This document shows, in pieces, positions 26,635 to 34,743 of a stretch of DNA of 64,000 bases (the first letter of the stretch is position 1; each line of letters starts with the position of its first letter). The notes under the pieces were generated by a model. It did no database searches. It was not told where the DNA came from and saw nothing but the letters and a program-made list of their open reading frames with translations. A program made the translations under genes and the position numbers. Source of the DNA: Lachnospiraceae bacterium (GTDB lineage: Bacteria; Bacillota; Clostridia; Lachnospirales; Lachnospiraceae). The DNA is taken from NCBI GenBank assembly GCA_910575255.1, contig CAJTEM010000018.1:42220-106219 (forward strand), given 5' to 3'.

Positions 26635-28689
26635 TTAAAGGTTTAACCGCTCATAGCTTTCTCCCAGGTAGATCTCCAGCCGTTCCCGCAACAGCCGATG
26701 ATCCTCCTGATCCAGGGATGGATCTTCTTCCAGAAGATGATTTACCTCCTCTGAGACGGTTTTCAGAAGATTGGCGTCTGTAAAAATATCGGCCAGCTTA
26801 AATTCCATCTCCCCGCTCTGACGCAGACCAAAGATATCGCCGGGTCCCCGCAGCTTAAGATCCTCCGACGAGATGTAGAAGCCGTCATTGGAACGGTTGA
26901 GGATATCCAGACGCTTGCGGGTGTCTTCCTCACCGGATCCATCCACCATAATGCAGTAGGACTGGTGTTGTCCCCGCCCCACCCGTCCCCGCAGCTGATG
27001 CAGCTGCGCCAGACCGAAGCGTTCCGCATTTTCAATCATCATCACCGTGGCGTTGGGGACATTCACGCCCACCTCCACCACGGTTGTGGATACCAGTACA
27101 TGAATCTCCCCGGCAGCAAAGCGTTCCATGATCCGGTTTTTCTCTTTTCCTTTCATTTTCCCATGAAGATATTCCACGGTGATTCCCGGTGAAAGCTTCT
27201 CCCTCAGCAGCTTTGTATAGTCCAGAACGTTTTCCGCCTCAATCATTTCACTGGCTTCTACCATGGGACAGATCACATAAGCCTGTCTCCCGGCAGAGAT
27301 CTCTTTTTCCAGAAAACGCCAGGCGCGTTCCCGGTATCCGGTATCTACCACGCAGTTTTTGATCGGAAGACGGTTAGCCGGCATCTCATCAATCACGGAA
27401 ATATCCAGATCCCCATATAAGATAATTGCCAGGGTCCGGGGAATCGGGGTTGCACTCATAACCAGGACATGGGGCTGTTCCCCCTTTTGTCCCAAAGCTT
27501 CCCGCTGCCCCACTCCGAACCGATGTTGCTCATCCGTAATCACCAGGGCCAGCCGGTCATAGACCACCTTTTCCTGAATCAGGGCATGGGTTCCGACAAC
27601 AATATCAGCTTTATGAGCAGCGATCTTTTCATATGCGGTCCGCTTTTCCTTTGCGGTCATGGATCCCGTTATCAGTACCACCTGCTTTAAGATTCCATGA
27701 GCAGAAAAAAGCTCACAGATCGATTCATAATGCTGTCGGGCCAGCACCTCTGTCGGCACCATCAATGCCCCCTGGCATCCGTGACAGGCCACCTGCAAGA
27801 GCGCCAGCACGGCCAGAATGGTCTTGCCGGATCCGACATCTCCCTGAATCAGACGATTCATCACCAGCCCGCTTTCCAGATCCCTCTCTATCTCTGCCAG
27901 AACCTTCTGCTGTGCCAGGGTCAGGGCATAGGGAAGCTCCTTTTGCAGCTGCTTAATCTCCTTTACCGGCCCCATCGGATAATTGCTCTTCACATCCTGC
28001 CGTTTTTCTTTGAGACGCCTTACTGCCAGCAGAAAGAACAGGAATTCGTCAAATACCAGCCGCTTGCGGGCAGCCAGAAGTTCCTGATGCCCGGAAGGAA
28101 AATGAATATGCTCCAAAGCATAATTGTATTCTGCCAGCTCATATTTTTTTCGCAGATTCGCAGGAAGGTATTCCCGTTCCAGCTGCCTCTGTTTCAGAGC
28201 TTGGGCCACGGCCTTGACGATTGCCTTATTCCCCAGCCCCTTGGTCTGTCCATAGATTGGCTGCAGAGAAGACATCTTTTCCTCATAGGCATCCTGGGTA
28301 TAGATCTCTGGTTGTTCCATGGTAAGACGATTGCCCTTTTTTACTACCCGGCCCCGAAACACGAGCACACGTCCCATCTGCAAGGCAGTCCGCAGATACG
28401 GCATATTAAACCAGGTCAGCTGCAGGGTTCCGGTCAGATCCCGGACCACGGTCACGATTACCTGCATATTCTGAAACCGGCGGACGGTAGCGGTCTTTAA
28501 AAGCTGACCGCAAACCGTACACATCCCCCCTTCCTTCACCTGTCCGATGGCAACCGGAGGCTCATAAGCATCATAAGCCCTGGGGTAATCATGGAGCAGA
28601 TCCTCCACAGTCTCCACACCCAGACGCCGAAAAAGTGCGCCGGTTTTTTCTCCGATTCCTTTTAAGCTTGTTACTGGCTCCTGGTTCAT
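26635..28689 (-). CDS. recG: ATP-dependent DNA helicase RecG
   Basis: Product of 684 residues. Wedge/OB region in the N-terminus (VCGQLLKTATVRRFQNMQVIVTVVRDLTGTLQLTWFNMPYL), helicase motif I GDVGSGKTILAVLAL, DEQHRFGVGQREAL for motif II (DEQH), motif III MSATPIPRT, motif VI QLRGRVGRGQHQSYC. It remodels stalled replication forks and branched DNA. The order asp23-fakA-recG is conserved in Firmicutes. Confidence 0.97.
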   Translation of the reverse strand: MNQEPVTSLKGIGEKTGALFRRLGVETVEDLLHDYPRAYDAYEPPVAIGQVKEGGMCTVCGQLLKTATVRRFQNMQVIVTVVRDLTGTLQLTWFNMPYLRTALQMGRVLVFRGRVVKKGNRLTMEQPEIYTQDAYEEKMSSLQPIYGQTKGLGNKAIVKAVAQALKQRQLEREYLPANLRKKYELAEYNYALEHIHFPSGHQELLAARKRLVFDEFLFFLLAVRRLKEKRQDVKSNYPMGPVKEIKQLQKELPYALTLAQQKVLAEIERDLESGLVMNRLIQGDVGSGKTILAVLALLQVACHGCQGALMVPTEVLARQHYESICELFSAHGILKQVVLITGSMTAKEKRTAYEKIAAHKADIVVGTHALIQEKVVYDRLALVITDEQHRFGVGQREALGQKGEQPHVLVMSATPIPRTLAIILYGDLDISVIDEMPANRLPIKNCVVDTGYRERAWRFLEKEISAGRQAYVICPMVEASEMIEAENVLDYTKLLREKLSPGITVEYLHGKMKGKEKNRIMERFAAGEIHVLVSTTVVEVGVNVPNATVMMIENAERFGLAQLHQLRGRVGRGQHQSYCIMVDGSGEEDTRKRLDILNRSNDGFYISSEDLKLRGPGDIFGLRQSGEMEFKLADIFTDANLLKTVSEEVNHLLEEDPSLDQEDHRLLRERLEIYLGESYERLNL

Positions 28690-28734
28690 CTTCCTCTCCT
28701 TTTCCTGATAAAAGGTCCGGGACGGTTTCCCGGG

Positions 28735-28775
28735 AAAGAAAAAGCTGCACCGGTTGTAATTGCCGGTGCAGCTTT
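28735..28775 (-). terminator. Terminator between fakA and recG
   Basis: Minus strand AAAGCTGCACCGG (28775-28763), 9-nt loop, CCGGTGCAGCTTT (28753-28741), followed by TTCTTT. Perfect 13-bp stem, so recG is probably expressed separately or by read-through. Confidence 0.88.
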
Positions 28776-28795
28776 CTCTTCAAACGGATGCTGTC

Positions 28796-30529
28796 TCATT
28801 CCACAGACATCAGATAATAATAGATCGGCTGGCCTCCGTCGTGCAGTTCCACCTCACAGTCCGGACAGGCCTTTTGTGCCATGGAGAGCACACGTCTGGC
28901 ATCTTCCGGCTTCACATCACAGCCGTAGTAGATACTGATCAGCTCGGACTCTTCATCCACCATGGCTTTTAGGGTATCCATCGTCGTTCTCTCAATACTG
29001 GTTCCCACTGCCAGCATCCCCTGATCCCCGATTCCCATGATATCACCCTGATGGATCTCCATGTTATCAATCCGGGTACTGCGCACGGCATAGGTGATCT
29101 GTCCGGTCTTAATCCGCTCCATCTCCTCCATCATGGTCTTTAAATTTTCCTCTGCGGAAAGCTCCGGAATAAAGTTAATCAGCGCCGTGATTCCCTGAGG
29201 AACAGTCTTGGAGGGCACTACGATGATCTCCTTATCTTCCACCAGATATTTCGCCTGCTCCGCGGCCAGAATGATATTCTTATTGTTGGGCAAAATAAAG
29301 ATACGGTCTGCATGAACCTGGTCAATGGCATTGAGCATATCCTCCGTACTGGGGTTCATGGTCTGTCCGCCCTCGATCAGATAATCGGCGCCGATTCCCC
29401 GGAAAATCTCAGCCATTCCCTCTCCGACAGAGACAGCGATAAAACCATAGGGCTTTCTTGGCTCCCTTTCCTCTGACTCCTTATTCCCGGAAGCTTTCTT
29501 CGCCTGTTGTGCCGCCTTCTGCTCTCTGGCCAGCTTTTCCGAATTCTGGATCAGGCGTTCCTGATGTTCTTCCCGCATGTTATCAATCTTTATACGGGAA
29601 AGGGAACCATAGGTTAATGCCCGCTGAATCGCCAGTCCCGGATCATTGGTATGCACATGCACCTTTACCACATCATCATCGGAAACCACAACCAGGGAAT
29701 CTCCGACAGACTCCAGATAATCCTTGAATTCCTGCTCGGTCTCCTCGTCATAGTGCTTCTCTATATGAATAATAAATTCTGTACAATAGCCGTAACGAAT
29801 CTCCGAGGTGTCCAGTCCAGATACATCTGCCCCGCCCTGGCTGCCGGCATGATCCGGGGAAGCCGGAGCAACCATAGCTGCCTGACCGGAAGCTTCCGAC
29901 CAGTCTACTTCCTTTCCCAGAAGGCCCTCCATGGCGCCCTTTACCACTTGCATCAGACCCTGGCCGCCGGAATCCACGACTCCGGCCTGCTTTAATACCG
30001 GAAGCATCTCCGGTGTCTGGCTCAACACCAGATCTCCATGGGCAATCACCTCTCTGGCGAATTCCGCCACATCCTCGGTCTTCTCTGCCATCTCCACGGC
30101 TTTATCCGCCATTCCCCGGGCCACTGTGAGGATCGTCCCCTCCTTCGGCTTCATCACTGCCTTATAGGCTGTCTCCGTGGCACGTACAAAAGCACGGGAA
30201 AGCGCTGGCACATCCACAGTCTGCAACGGCTTGATCTCTTTGGTAAAGCCGCGAAACAGCTGAGATAAAATGACGCCGGAATTCCCTCTCGCCCCCCGCA
30301 GAGAACCGGAGGAGATCGCCTTGGCCAGTGTCTCCATCGTTGGCTTTTCGATCTCTGCCACCTCTCTGGCAGCTGCCATGATGGTCATTGTCATGTTCGT
30401 CCCTGTATCTCCGTCCGGAACCGGAAATACATTCAATTCATTGATCCACTCCTTTTTTGCTTCCAATCCCTGGGCAGACGCCAAAAACGCCTGTTTCATC
30501 AGCGGGGCGTCGATTTCTCGTATATTCAC
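28796..30529 (-). CDS. fakA: Fatty-acid kinase FakA-like, DAK2-domain protein
   Basis: Product of 577 residues starting at a GTG (30529) with SD AAGGAGG eight bases before. The N-terminal DAK2 ATP-binding domain has LNVFPVPDGDTGTNMTMT and SLRGARGNSGVILSQLFRGF, and the C-terminal half is the DegV-like/YloV domain (FILPNNKNIILAAEQAKYLV, VPQGITALINFIPELS). FakA phosphorylates exogenous fatty acids held by a FakB protein; no fakB is seen here. Downstream of asp23, as in B. subtilis yloU-yloV. Confidence 0.93.
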   Translation of the reverse strand: MNIREIDAPLMKQAFLASAQGLEAKKEWINELNVFPVPDGDTGTNMTMTIMAAAREVAEIEKPTMETLAKAISSGSLRGARGNSGVILSQLFRGFTKEIKPLQTVDVPALSRAFVRATETAYKAVMKPKEGTILTVARGMADKAVEMAEKTEDVAEFAREVIAHGDLVLSQTPEMLPVLKQAGVVDSGGQGLMQVVKGAMEGLLGKEVDWSEASGQAAMVAPASPDHAGSQGGADVSGLDTSEIRYGYCTEFIIHIEKHYDEETEQEFKDYLESVGDSLVVVSDDDVVKVHVHTNDPGLAIQRALTYGSLSRIKIDNMREEHQERLIQNSEKLAREQKAAQQAKKASGNKESEEREPRKPYGFIAVSVGEGMAEIFRGIGADYLIEGGQTMNPSTEDMLNAIDQVHADRIFILPNNKNIILAAEQAKYLVEDKEIIVVPSKTVPQGITALINFIPELSAEENLKTMMEEMERIKTGQITYAVRSTRIDNMEIHQGDIMGIGDQGMLAVGTSIERTTMDTLKAMVDEESELISIYYGCDVKPEDARRVLSMAQKACPDCEVELHDGGQPIYYYLMSVE

Positions 30530-30542
30530 CGGTAGGTCCTCC

Positions 30543-30899
30543 TTAATCTATCACTCGTACACCTTCTACATAGATATTGATACTGTCAACATCCATGCCG
30601 GTGAATTCTTCTACTTTGTACTTTACATTGGCAATCAGATTATCCGCCACCGCACAGATACTGACCCCATATGCTACAATCACATGAAATTCCAGATTGA
30701 TGTGACTTTCCTCCACCTTCACATGAATCCCTTTCGTCAGACTCTCCCGCTTTAAAAGCTTGACCAGTCCGTCCTTCATACTGACTGCGGCCATCCCCAC
30801 AATCCCGAAGCATTCCACTGCCGTCATCCCGGCATACAATGCAATCACTTCGGAGCTGATCTGGATTTCACCCAGCTTGTTATTGATGCGTCCCTTCAT
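30543..30899 (-). CDS. Asp23/Gls24 family envelope stress protein
   Basis: Product of 118 residues, YloU-like. It contains ISSEVIALYAGMTAVECFGIVGM and a beta-rich centre (INLEFHVIVAYGVSICAVADNLIANVKYKVEEFTGMDVDSINIYVEGV), the Asp23 domain pattern. SD GGAGGGG. Linked to fakA with a 13-bp gap; function of the small YloU branch is unknown. Confidence 0.93.
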   Translation of the reverse strand: MKGRINNKLGEIQISSEVIALYAGMTAVECFGIVGMAAVSMKDGLVKLLKRESLTKGIHVKVEESHINLEFHVIVAYGVSICAVADNLIANVKYKVEEFTGMDVDSINIYVEGVRVID

Positions 30900-30955
30900 G
30901 AAACCCCTCCATTCGAGTTTTCCTTTTATACAGCTTCTGATTCTCTTTACTGTTA

Positions 30956-30983
30956 ATTATACCATTTTTCCCGAAAACCACAA
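30956..30983 (-). promoter_or_regulatory. Promoter for asp23-fakA
   Basis: Minus strand TTGTGG (30983-30978), 16-bp spacer, perfect TATAAT (30961-30956), about 57 bp ahead of the asp23 start. Confidence 0.72.
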
Positions 30984-31034
30984 CCGGAATTTTTTCCAGC
31001 CATGCTTTTACTAAAAAAGAAACGCAGCCAGACA

Positions 31035-31064
31035 CAAAAGAAGCCGGCTTCCTTCGCCGGCTTC
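31035..31064 (-). terminator. Terminator of the amino-acid ABC operon
   Basis: Minus strand GAAGCCGGC / GCCGGCTTC perfect 9-bp stem (31064-31040) followed by TTTTG, 18 bp beyond the ATPase stop. Confidence 0.85.
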
Positions 31065-31081
31065 CCAGATAAGCTTAAATC

Positions 31082-31816
31082 TTATAATACCTTATTCAGA
31101 AAACTGATAGTCCTCTCTTCTTTCGGATTCCCGAACACTTCCTCTGGCGTCCCTTCCTCAACGATATAGCCGTCATCCATGAAAATCACCCGATCCGCCA
31201 CCTCTCTGGCAAATCCCATCTCATGTGTCACTACCACCATCGTCATTCCGTCCGCAGCCAGCTGCTTCATAACCTCCAGAACCTCGCCAACCATCTCCGG
31301 ATCCAGGGCACTGGTCGGCTCGTCAAAAAGCATGATATCCGGATTCATCGCCAGTGCTCTGGCAATTGCCACACGCTGCTTCTGCCCGCCGGAGAGCTGT
31401 CCCGGATAGACATCAGCCTTGTCGGCAAGACCCACCCGTTCCAGAAGCCTGACTGCTTTTTGAGAAGCGCTTTCCTTATCCATCTTTTTCAATTCTATCG
31501 GTGCCAAGGTGATATTCTCCCGCACAGTCAGATGGGGAAATAGATTAAAATGCTGGAAAACCATCCCGATATTCTCCCGTACCCGGTTGATGTTGATATT
31601 CGGATCGGAAATCGGATGACCATCCACCATCACCTCACCCGCCGTAATTTTTTCCAGACGGTTCAGGCAGCGAAGAAACGTACTTTTTCCAGACCCGGAA
31701 GGCCCGATGAGACAGACCACCTCTCCCTCAGACACCTGCAGGCTGATTCTTTTGAGTACCTCCAGCTGTCCGAAATTCTTTTTCAGATTCTTAACAACAA
31801 TCTTATTATCTTCCAT
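31082..31816 (-). CDS. Polar amino-acid ABC transporter ATPase
   Basis: Product of 244 residues, GlnQ-like: Walker [10 protein letters not shown] (38-46), Q-loop [17 protein letters not shown], signature [15 protein letters not shown], Walker [17 protein letters not shown]. Energises uptake of a polar amino acid. It overlaps the permease gene by 11 bp and is followed by a terminator. Confidence 0.95.
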   Translation of the reverse strand: MEDNKIVVKNLKKNFGQLEVLKRISLQVSEGEVVCLIGPSGSGKSTFLRCLNRLEKITAGEVMVDGHPISDPNININRVRENIGMVFQHFNLFPHLTVRENITLAPIELKKMDKESASQKAVRLLERVGLADKADVYPGQLSGGQKQRVAIARALAMNPDIMLFDEPTSALDPEMVGEVLEVMKQLAADGMTMVVVTHEMGFAREVADRVIFMDDGYIVEEGTPEEVFGNPKEERTISFLNKVL

Positions 31817-32486
31817 AGGACACCTTCCTCTCCACCAGCACTGCCACCTTGGATAGCAGAGTACACACTACCAGATAAAAAGCGGCAACCACCAGCCAGA
31901 TCGCCATCACCCGGGAGGCTGAGTTGGCGGCAATGATCTTGCCGTTCTGCGTCAGCTCCCGGATTCCGATGACCGAGATCAGCGAAGTGTCCTTCATGGA
32001 AATGATAAACTGATTGATGATGGACGGCAGCATGGTCCGGAAAGCCTGCGGCAAAATCACCTTGCTCATGGCCTTGCTGTAAGGAAGACCCAGACTGCGT
32101 GCGGCTTCCATCTGGCCCTTATCCACTGCCTCGATCCCGCCGCGGATAATCTCCGCCATATATGCGCCGGCATTCAGGCTCAGCGTCACTGCGCCCGCCG
32201 TAAAATTACCGCCGATATTGCCCCAGGCAAAGCCATAGGGACGCAGCACCTGGCTCAGTCCATAGAAAATGATCATCACCTGTACCATCAAAGGCGTTCC
32301 CCGGATGATATCGATATAAATGTTGGCAATCATCTTCAAAGGAGCAATCCCGGATACTTTGAAAAGACCAAAGATCACGCCCAAGACCGTCGCACAAACC
32401 AGCGAAATCGCAGTCAGCTTCACCGTCTCCCCCAGAGCTATACAGAAAGAGGGAAAATATTGTATAAGAACCTCAATAAAAGCCAT
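31806..32486 (-). CDS. Polar amino-acid ABC transporter permease
   Basis: Product of 226 residues from the ATG at 32486 (SD AAAGGTGAT); the longer frame to 32531 lacks an SD. HisM/GlnP-type membrane domain with the EAA loop in [35 protein letters not shown]. Single permease gene, so it should act as a homodimer. Middle gene of the operon. Confidence 0.95.
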   Translation of the reverse strand: MAFIEVLIQYFPSFCIALGETVKLTAISLVCATVLGVIFGLFKVSGIAPLKMIANIYIDIIRGTPLMVQVMIIFYGLSQVLRPYGFAWGNIGGNFTAGAVTLSLNAGAYMAEIIRGGIEAVDKGQMEAARSLGLPYSKAMSKVILPQAFRTMLPSIINQFIISMKDTSLISVIGIRELTQNGKIIAANSASRVMAIWLVVAAFYLVVCTLLSKVAVLVERKVSYGR

Positions 32487-32559
32487 ATTACCATCACCTT
32501 TTTCTAAGTCATCATTAATTTCCGTGAACAACGAGCCATGCAGCTTGCTGCGGGGTATC

Positions 32560-33417
32560 TCACTTGGAAATGTAGGTATTCAGAATCTCGTCATATTTAC
32601 CGCTGTCCTTCATGTTCTTAAGACCGGCATCAAACATCTCCAGAAGCTCCGTGTTCTGTCCCTTCAGTACAGCAAAGCCATAGGAATTGCCGTGCTCCAT
32701 CTCCAGCGGCATCTTGAAAGCTGTACCGCGGGAAATCTCATAGCCAAGCACCGGATAATCCTCAAAGCAGGCTACGGAATTACCAGCCAGAACATCTTGG
32801 TACATGCTGGAAGAATCCTCAAACTGCATGATGGTAAAGCCATACTGATCCGCAATCGACTCCGCAAAGGTGCACCCCTCCGTACCGATCTTGGCGGCTA
32901 CGGTTTTGCCATTCAAGTCGTCATAGGAAGCAATGTCAGAATCTGCATTCACTGCCATGCCCACACCGGAATCATAATAAGGCTCGGAGAAGTCATATTT
33001 TTCCTTTCTGGCATCTGTGATGGACATTCCTGCAATCACTGCGTCATACTCTCCTGCCTCCAGACCGGTCGTTGCTGCAGAGAAGCCTGCCACTACCAGC
33101 TCATATTCAAAGCCCTGGTCCTCGGCAATCGCCTTTAAAAGATCCAGATCGATACCGACCATCTCACCTTTGTCATTCTCAAATTCAAAGGGGGCAAAGG
33201 TTGTATCTGTGGCAATCTTATAAACCTTGTCAGTATCCGCAGAGCTTTCAGCTGCCTCGGTGCTTTCCGCTTCGGTGGCATCCGCAGCTGATTCTGCCTT
33301 GGTCTCTGCAGTGGTAGCCGGAGCTGCAGTGGTATCACTGGTACTGTTGCCTCCGCAGGCAGTCAGGGATGCTGCCATCAGGGCTGCCATGGTTAATGCG
33401 ATCATTTTCCTCTTCAT
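32560..33417 (-). CDS. Polar amino-acid-binding lipoprotein
   Basis: Product of 285 residues. Signal peptide MKRKMIALTMAALMAASLTAC with lipobox LTAC; Ala/Glu/Thr-rich linker to about residue 62; then the SBP_bac_3 fold (YKIATDTTFAPFEFENDKGEMVGIDLDLLKAIAEDQGFEYELV, FSEPYYDSGVGMAVN). Family 3 proteins bind polar amino acids such as glutamine, cystine or arginine; the leader's Cys-rich short frame hints at cystine/cysteine but is not proof. SD AGGAGG. Upstream leader contains a terminator-like hairpin. Confidence 0.93.
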   Translation of the reverse strand: MKRKMIALTMAALMAASLTACGGNSTSDTTAAPATTAETKAESAADATEAESTEAAESSADTDKVYKIATDTTFAPFEFENDKGEMVGIDLDLLKAIAEDQGFEYELVVAGFSAATTGLEAGEYDAVIAGMSITDARKEKYDFSEPYYDSGVGMAVNADSDIASYDDLNGKTVAAKIGTEGCTFAESIADQYGFTIMQFEDSSSMYQDVLAGNSVACFEDYPVLGYEISRGTAFKMPLEMEHGNSYGFAVLKGQNTELLEMFDAGLKNMKDSGKYDEILNTYISK

Positions 33418-33445
33418 AATTGTTCCTCCTCATTCAATGAAATAC

Positions 33446-33478
33446 AAAAAGGACAGCGCAAATAACAGCGATGTCCTC
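33446..33478 (-). promoter_or_regulatory. Terminator-like hairpin in the leader of the amino-acid ABC operon
   Basis: Minus strand AGGACATCGC (33478-33469), 9-nt loop, GCGCTGTCCT (33459-33450), one mismatch, then TTTTG. It lies between the promoter and the SD of the binding-protein gene, so it could act as an attenuator. A short frame from an ATG at 33497 (MRASSQGGHRCYLRCPFC...) crosses it and ends overlapping the gene's own ATG; it is the first or second ATG of the transcript but has no SD. Confidence 0.6.
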
Positions 33479-33511
33479 CTTGACTACTGGCTCGCATAAG
33501 CCATGGAAGTG

Positions 33512-33540
33512 ATTCTAACACAAGTTTCTGTTAAAGTCAA
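33512..33540 (-). promoter_or_regulatory. Promoter of the amino-acid ABC operon
   Basis: Minus strand TTGACT (33540-33535), 17-bp spacer, TAGAAT (33517-33512). Expected transcript start near 33505, giving a leader of about 88 nt. Confidence 0.78.
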
Positions 33541-33599
33541 GTGGTTGTTATTGCCACAACAAAATCATTGTTGCATATTGCTGCACAGGGCTGCTTTTC

Positions 33600-33895
33600 A
33601 CGGGGTGGGGTGAGGTTCCAGAAGGTACGCTCTGGAAAAAGGGTTCCCCGGCTTGCGGGTTTCGGATGCAGAAACTCTAAGCTTGCAGAAATCTGCTAAA
33701 AGCAGGGACAAAAATACAGAACTCGCTTCGCTCAGACAGCTGTATTTTTGTCCCTGGCGCAGATTCCTGCGAGCTAAGAGTTTCCAGGCATCCTGCAAAC
33801 GCAATCCGGGAAACCCTTTTTCCAGAGCTGGTATTTATTAGACCCGAAAGGACGGGGGACGGGATGTTCAGCCTTGGAACCTCACCTCATCCCAT
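33600..33895. repeat. Long imperfect palindrome, copy 2
   Basis: About 296 bp folding as one hairpin. Apical stem 33705-33719 / 33740-33754 is perfect (15 bp). Next out, 33672-33696 / 33758-33782 pairs at about 22 of 25, then GCTCTGGAAAAAGGG with its complement near 33810-33828, and the outermost GGTGAGGTTCC near 33610 with its complement near 33880. The 20-nt loop 33720-33739 is AACTCGCTTCGCTCAGACAG, identical to copy 1 except one base. Its right end includes the stop codon of the next gene (33889-33887). Frames across it are shadows. Confidence 0.87.
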
Positions 33896-34600
33896 TTTCT
33901 GGCTGAACTGACGGCAGGCTTCCGCAAATCCCTGGAACAGCCCCTGTTGTGTTACCACTCTGGTCATATACTCCGGATGCCACTGTACGGCAAGGCTGAA
34001 GGGATAGTCATCGATCTCCAGTGCCTCCGGGTAACCTTCCGGACTGTCGGCAGCGATCCAAAGTCCCTCCCCGATGGTGTCCGCCGCCTGATGATGCAGG
34101 CTGTTCACTGTCGCAACATCTGATTTCAGAAGCCTGGATACCACACTGTCCGGATCCAGCTCGACCGGATGTGTGGCCGATGCCCGGTTCGCAAAATCCA
34201 TATGCGGATATTCTTGTTTATCCGTGATATCCTGTATCAGGGTGCCGCCGAATGCCACATTCAGAAGCTGCATTCCCCGACCGATACAAAACAAAGGCTT
34301 TCTCGCTGCCAGAACGACGTCCAGCAACTGCAGCTCGAAGGTATCCCGCACCGGATCCGGTTTTTGGCAACCGGGCTGAGGCTTCTGACCGTACCTGTCC
34401 GGCCGGATATCCGGACCGCCGGGAAACAAAAAGCCGGCACATCGGTTTATCGCAGCAGCCCTGGCCTCTTCTGAGCTATCTGGCATTAAAAGCAGCACAG
34501 AAGCTCCGGCACGCTGCAGGCAACGGGTATACTTGTATTGCTGATAACGGTATAATAGATCCCTGCCCATGAAAGGAACTCCAACCGTTGGATAAAGCAT
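33887..34600 (-). CDS. Class I glutamine amidotransferase-like (PuuD/peptidase C26) protein, nucleophile replaced
   Basis: Product of 237 residues; start at 34600 because AGGAGGAG precedes it. PuuD-like features: GFLFPGGPDIRPDRYG, LLNVAFGGTLIQDI, VNSLHHQAADTIGEGL and the catalytic His-Glu in AVQWHPEYM. The nucleophile elbow, normally LGICRGMQ, reads FCIGRGMQ, so the catalytic Cys position is Gly (codon at 34282-34280) and a Cys sits two residues earlier. PuuD hydrolyses gamma-glutamyl-GABA; this protein may be inactive, or altered. Its stop lies inside the palindrome. Confidence 0.85.
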   Translation of the reverse strand: MLYPTVGVPFMGRDLLYRYQQYKYTRCLQRAGASVLLLMPDSSEEARAAAINRCAGFLFPGGPDIRPDRYGQKPQPGCQKPDPVRDTFELQLLDVVLAARKPLFCIGRGMQLLNVAFGGTLIQDITDKQEYPHMDFANRASATHPVELDPDSVVSRLLKSDVATVNSLHHQAADTIGEGLWIAADSPEGYPEALEIDDYPFSLAVQWHPEYMTRVVTQQGLFQGFAEACRQFSQKMG

Positions 34601-34743
34601 GCCATCTCCTCCTATATCATCCATTACAAGCAGATTCCGTGGATAAATGATATATTTTCCATTGATTTCTGCTTCCCTATATCATATCACAAGTCCCAAT
34701 AATCCGCCAGTTTAACAATCCTGGTATCATGTCATGATGTTGC

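Noticed and set aside
33598..33841. Short frames on both strands across palindrome 2
   Set aside because: Any frame through an inverted repeat gives mirrored matches; no SD and no family similarity.
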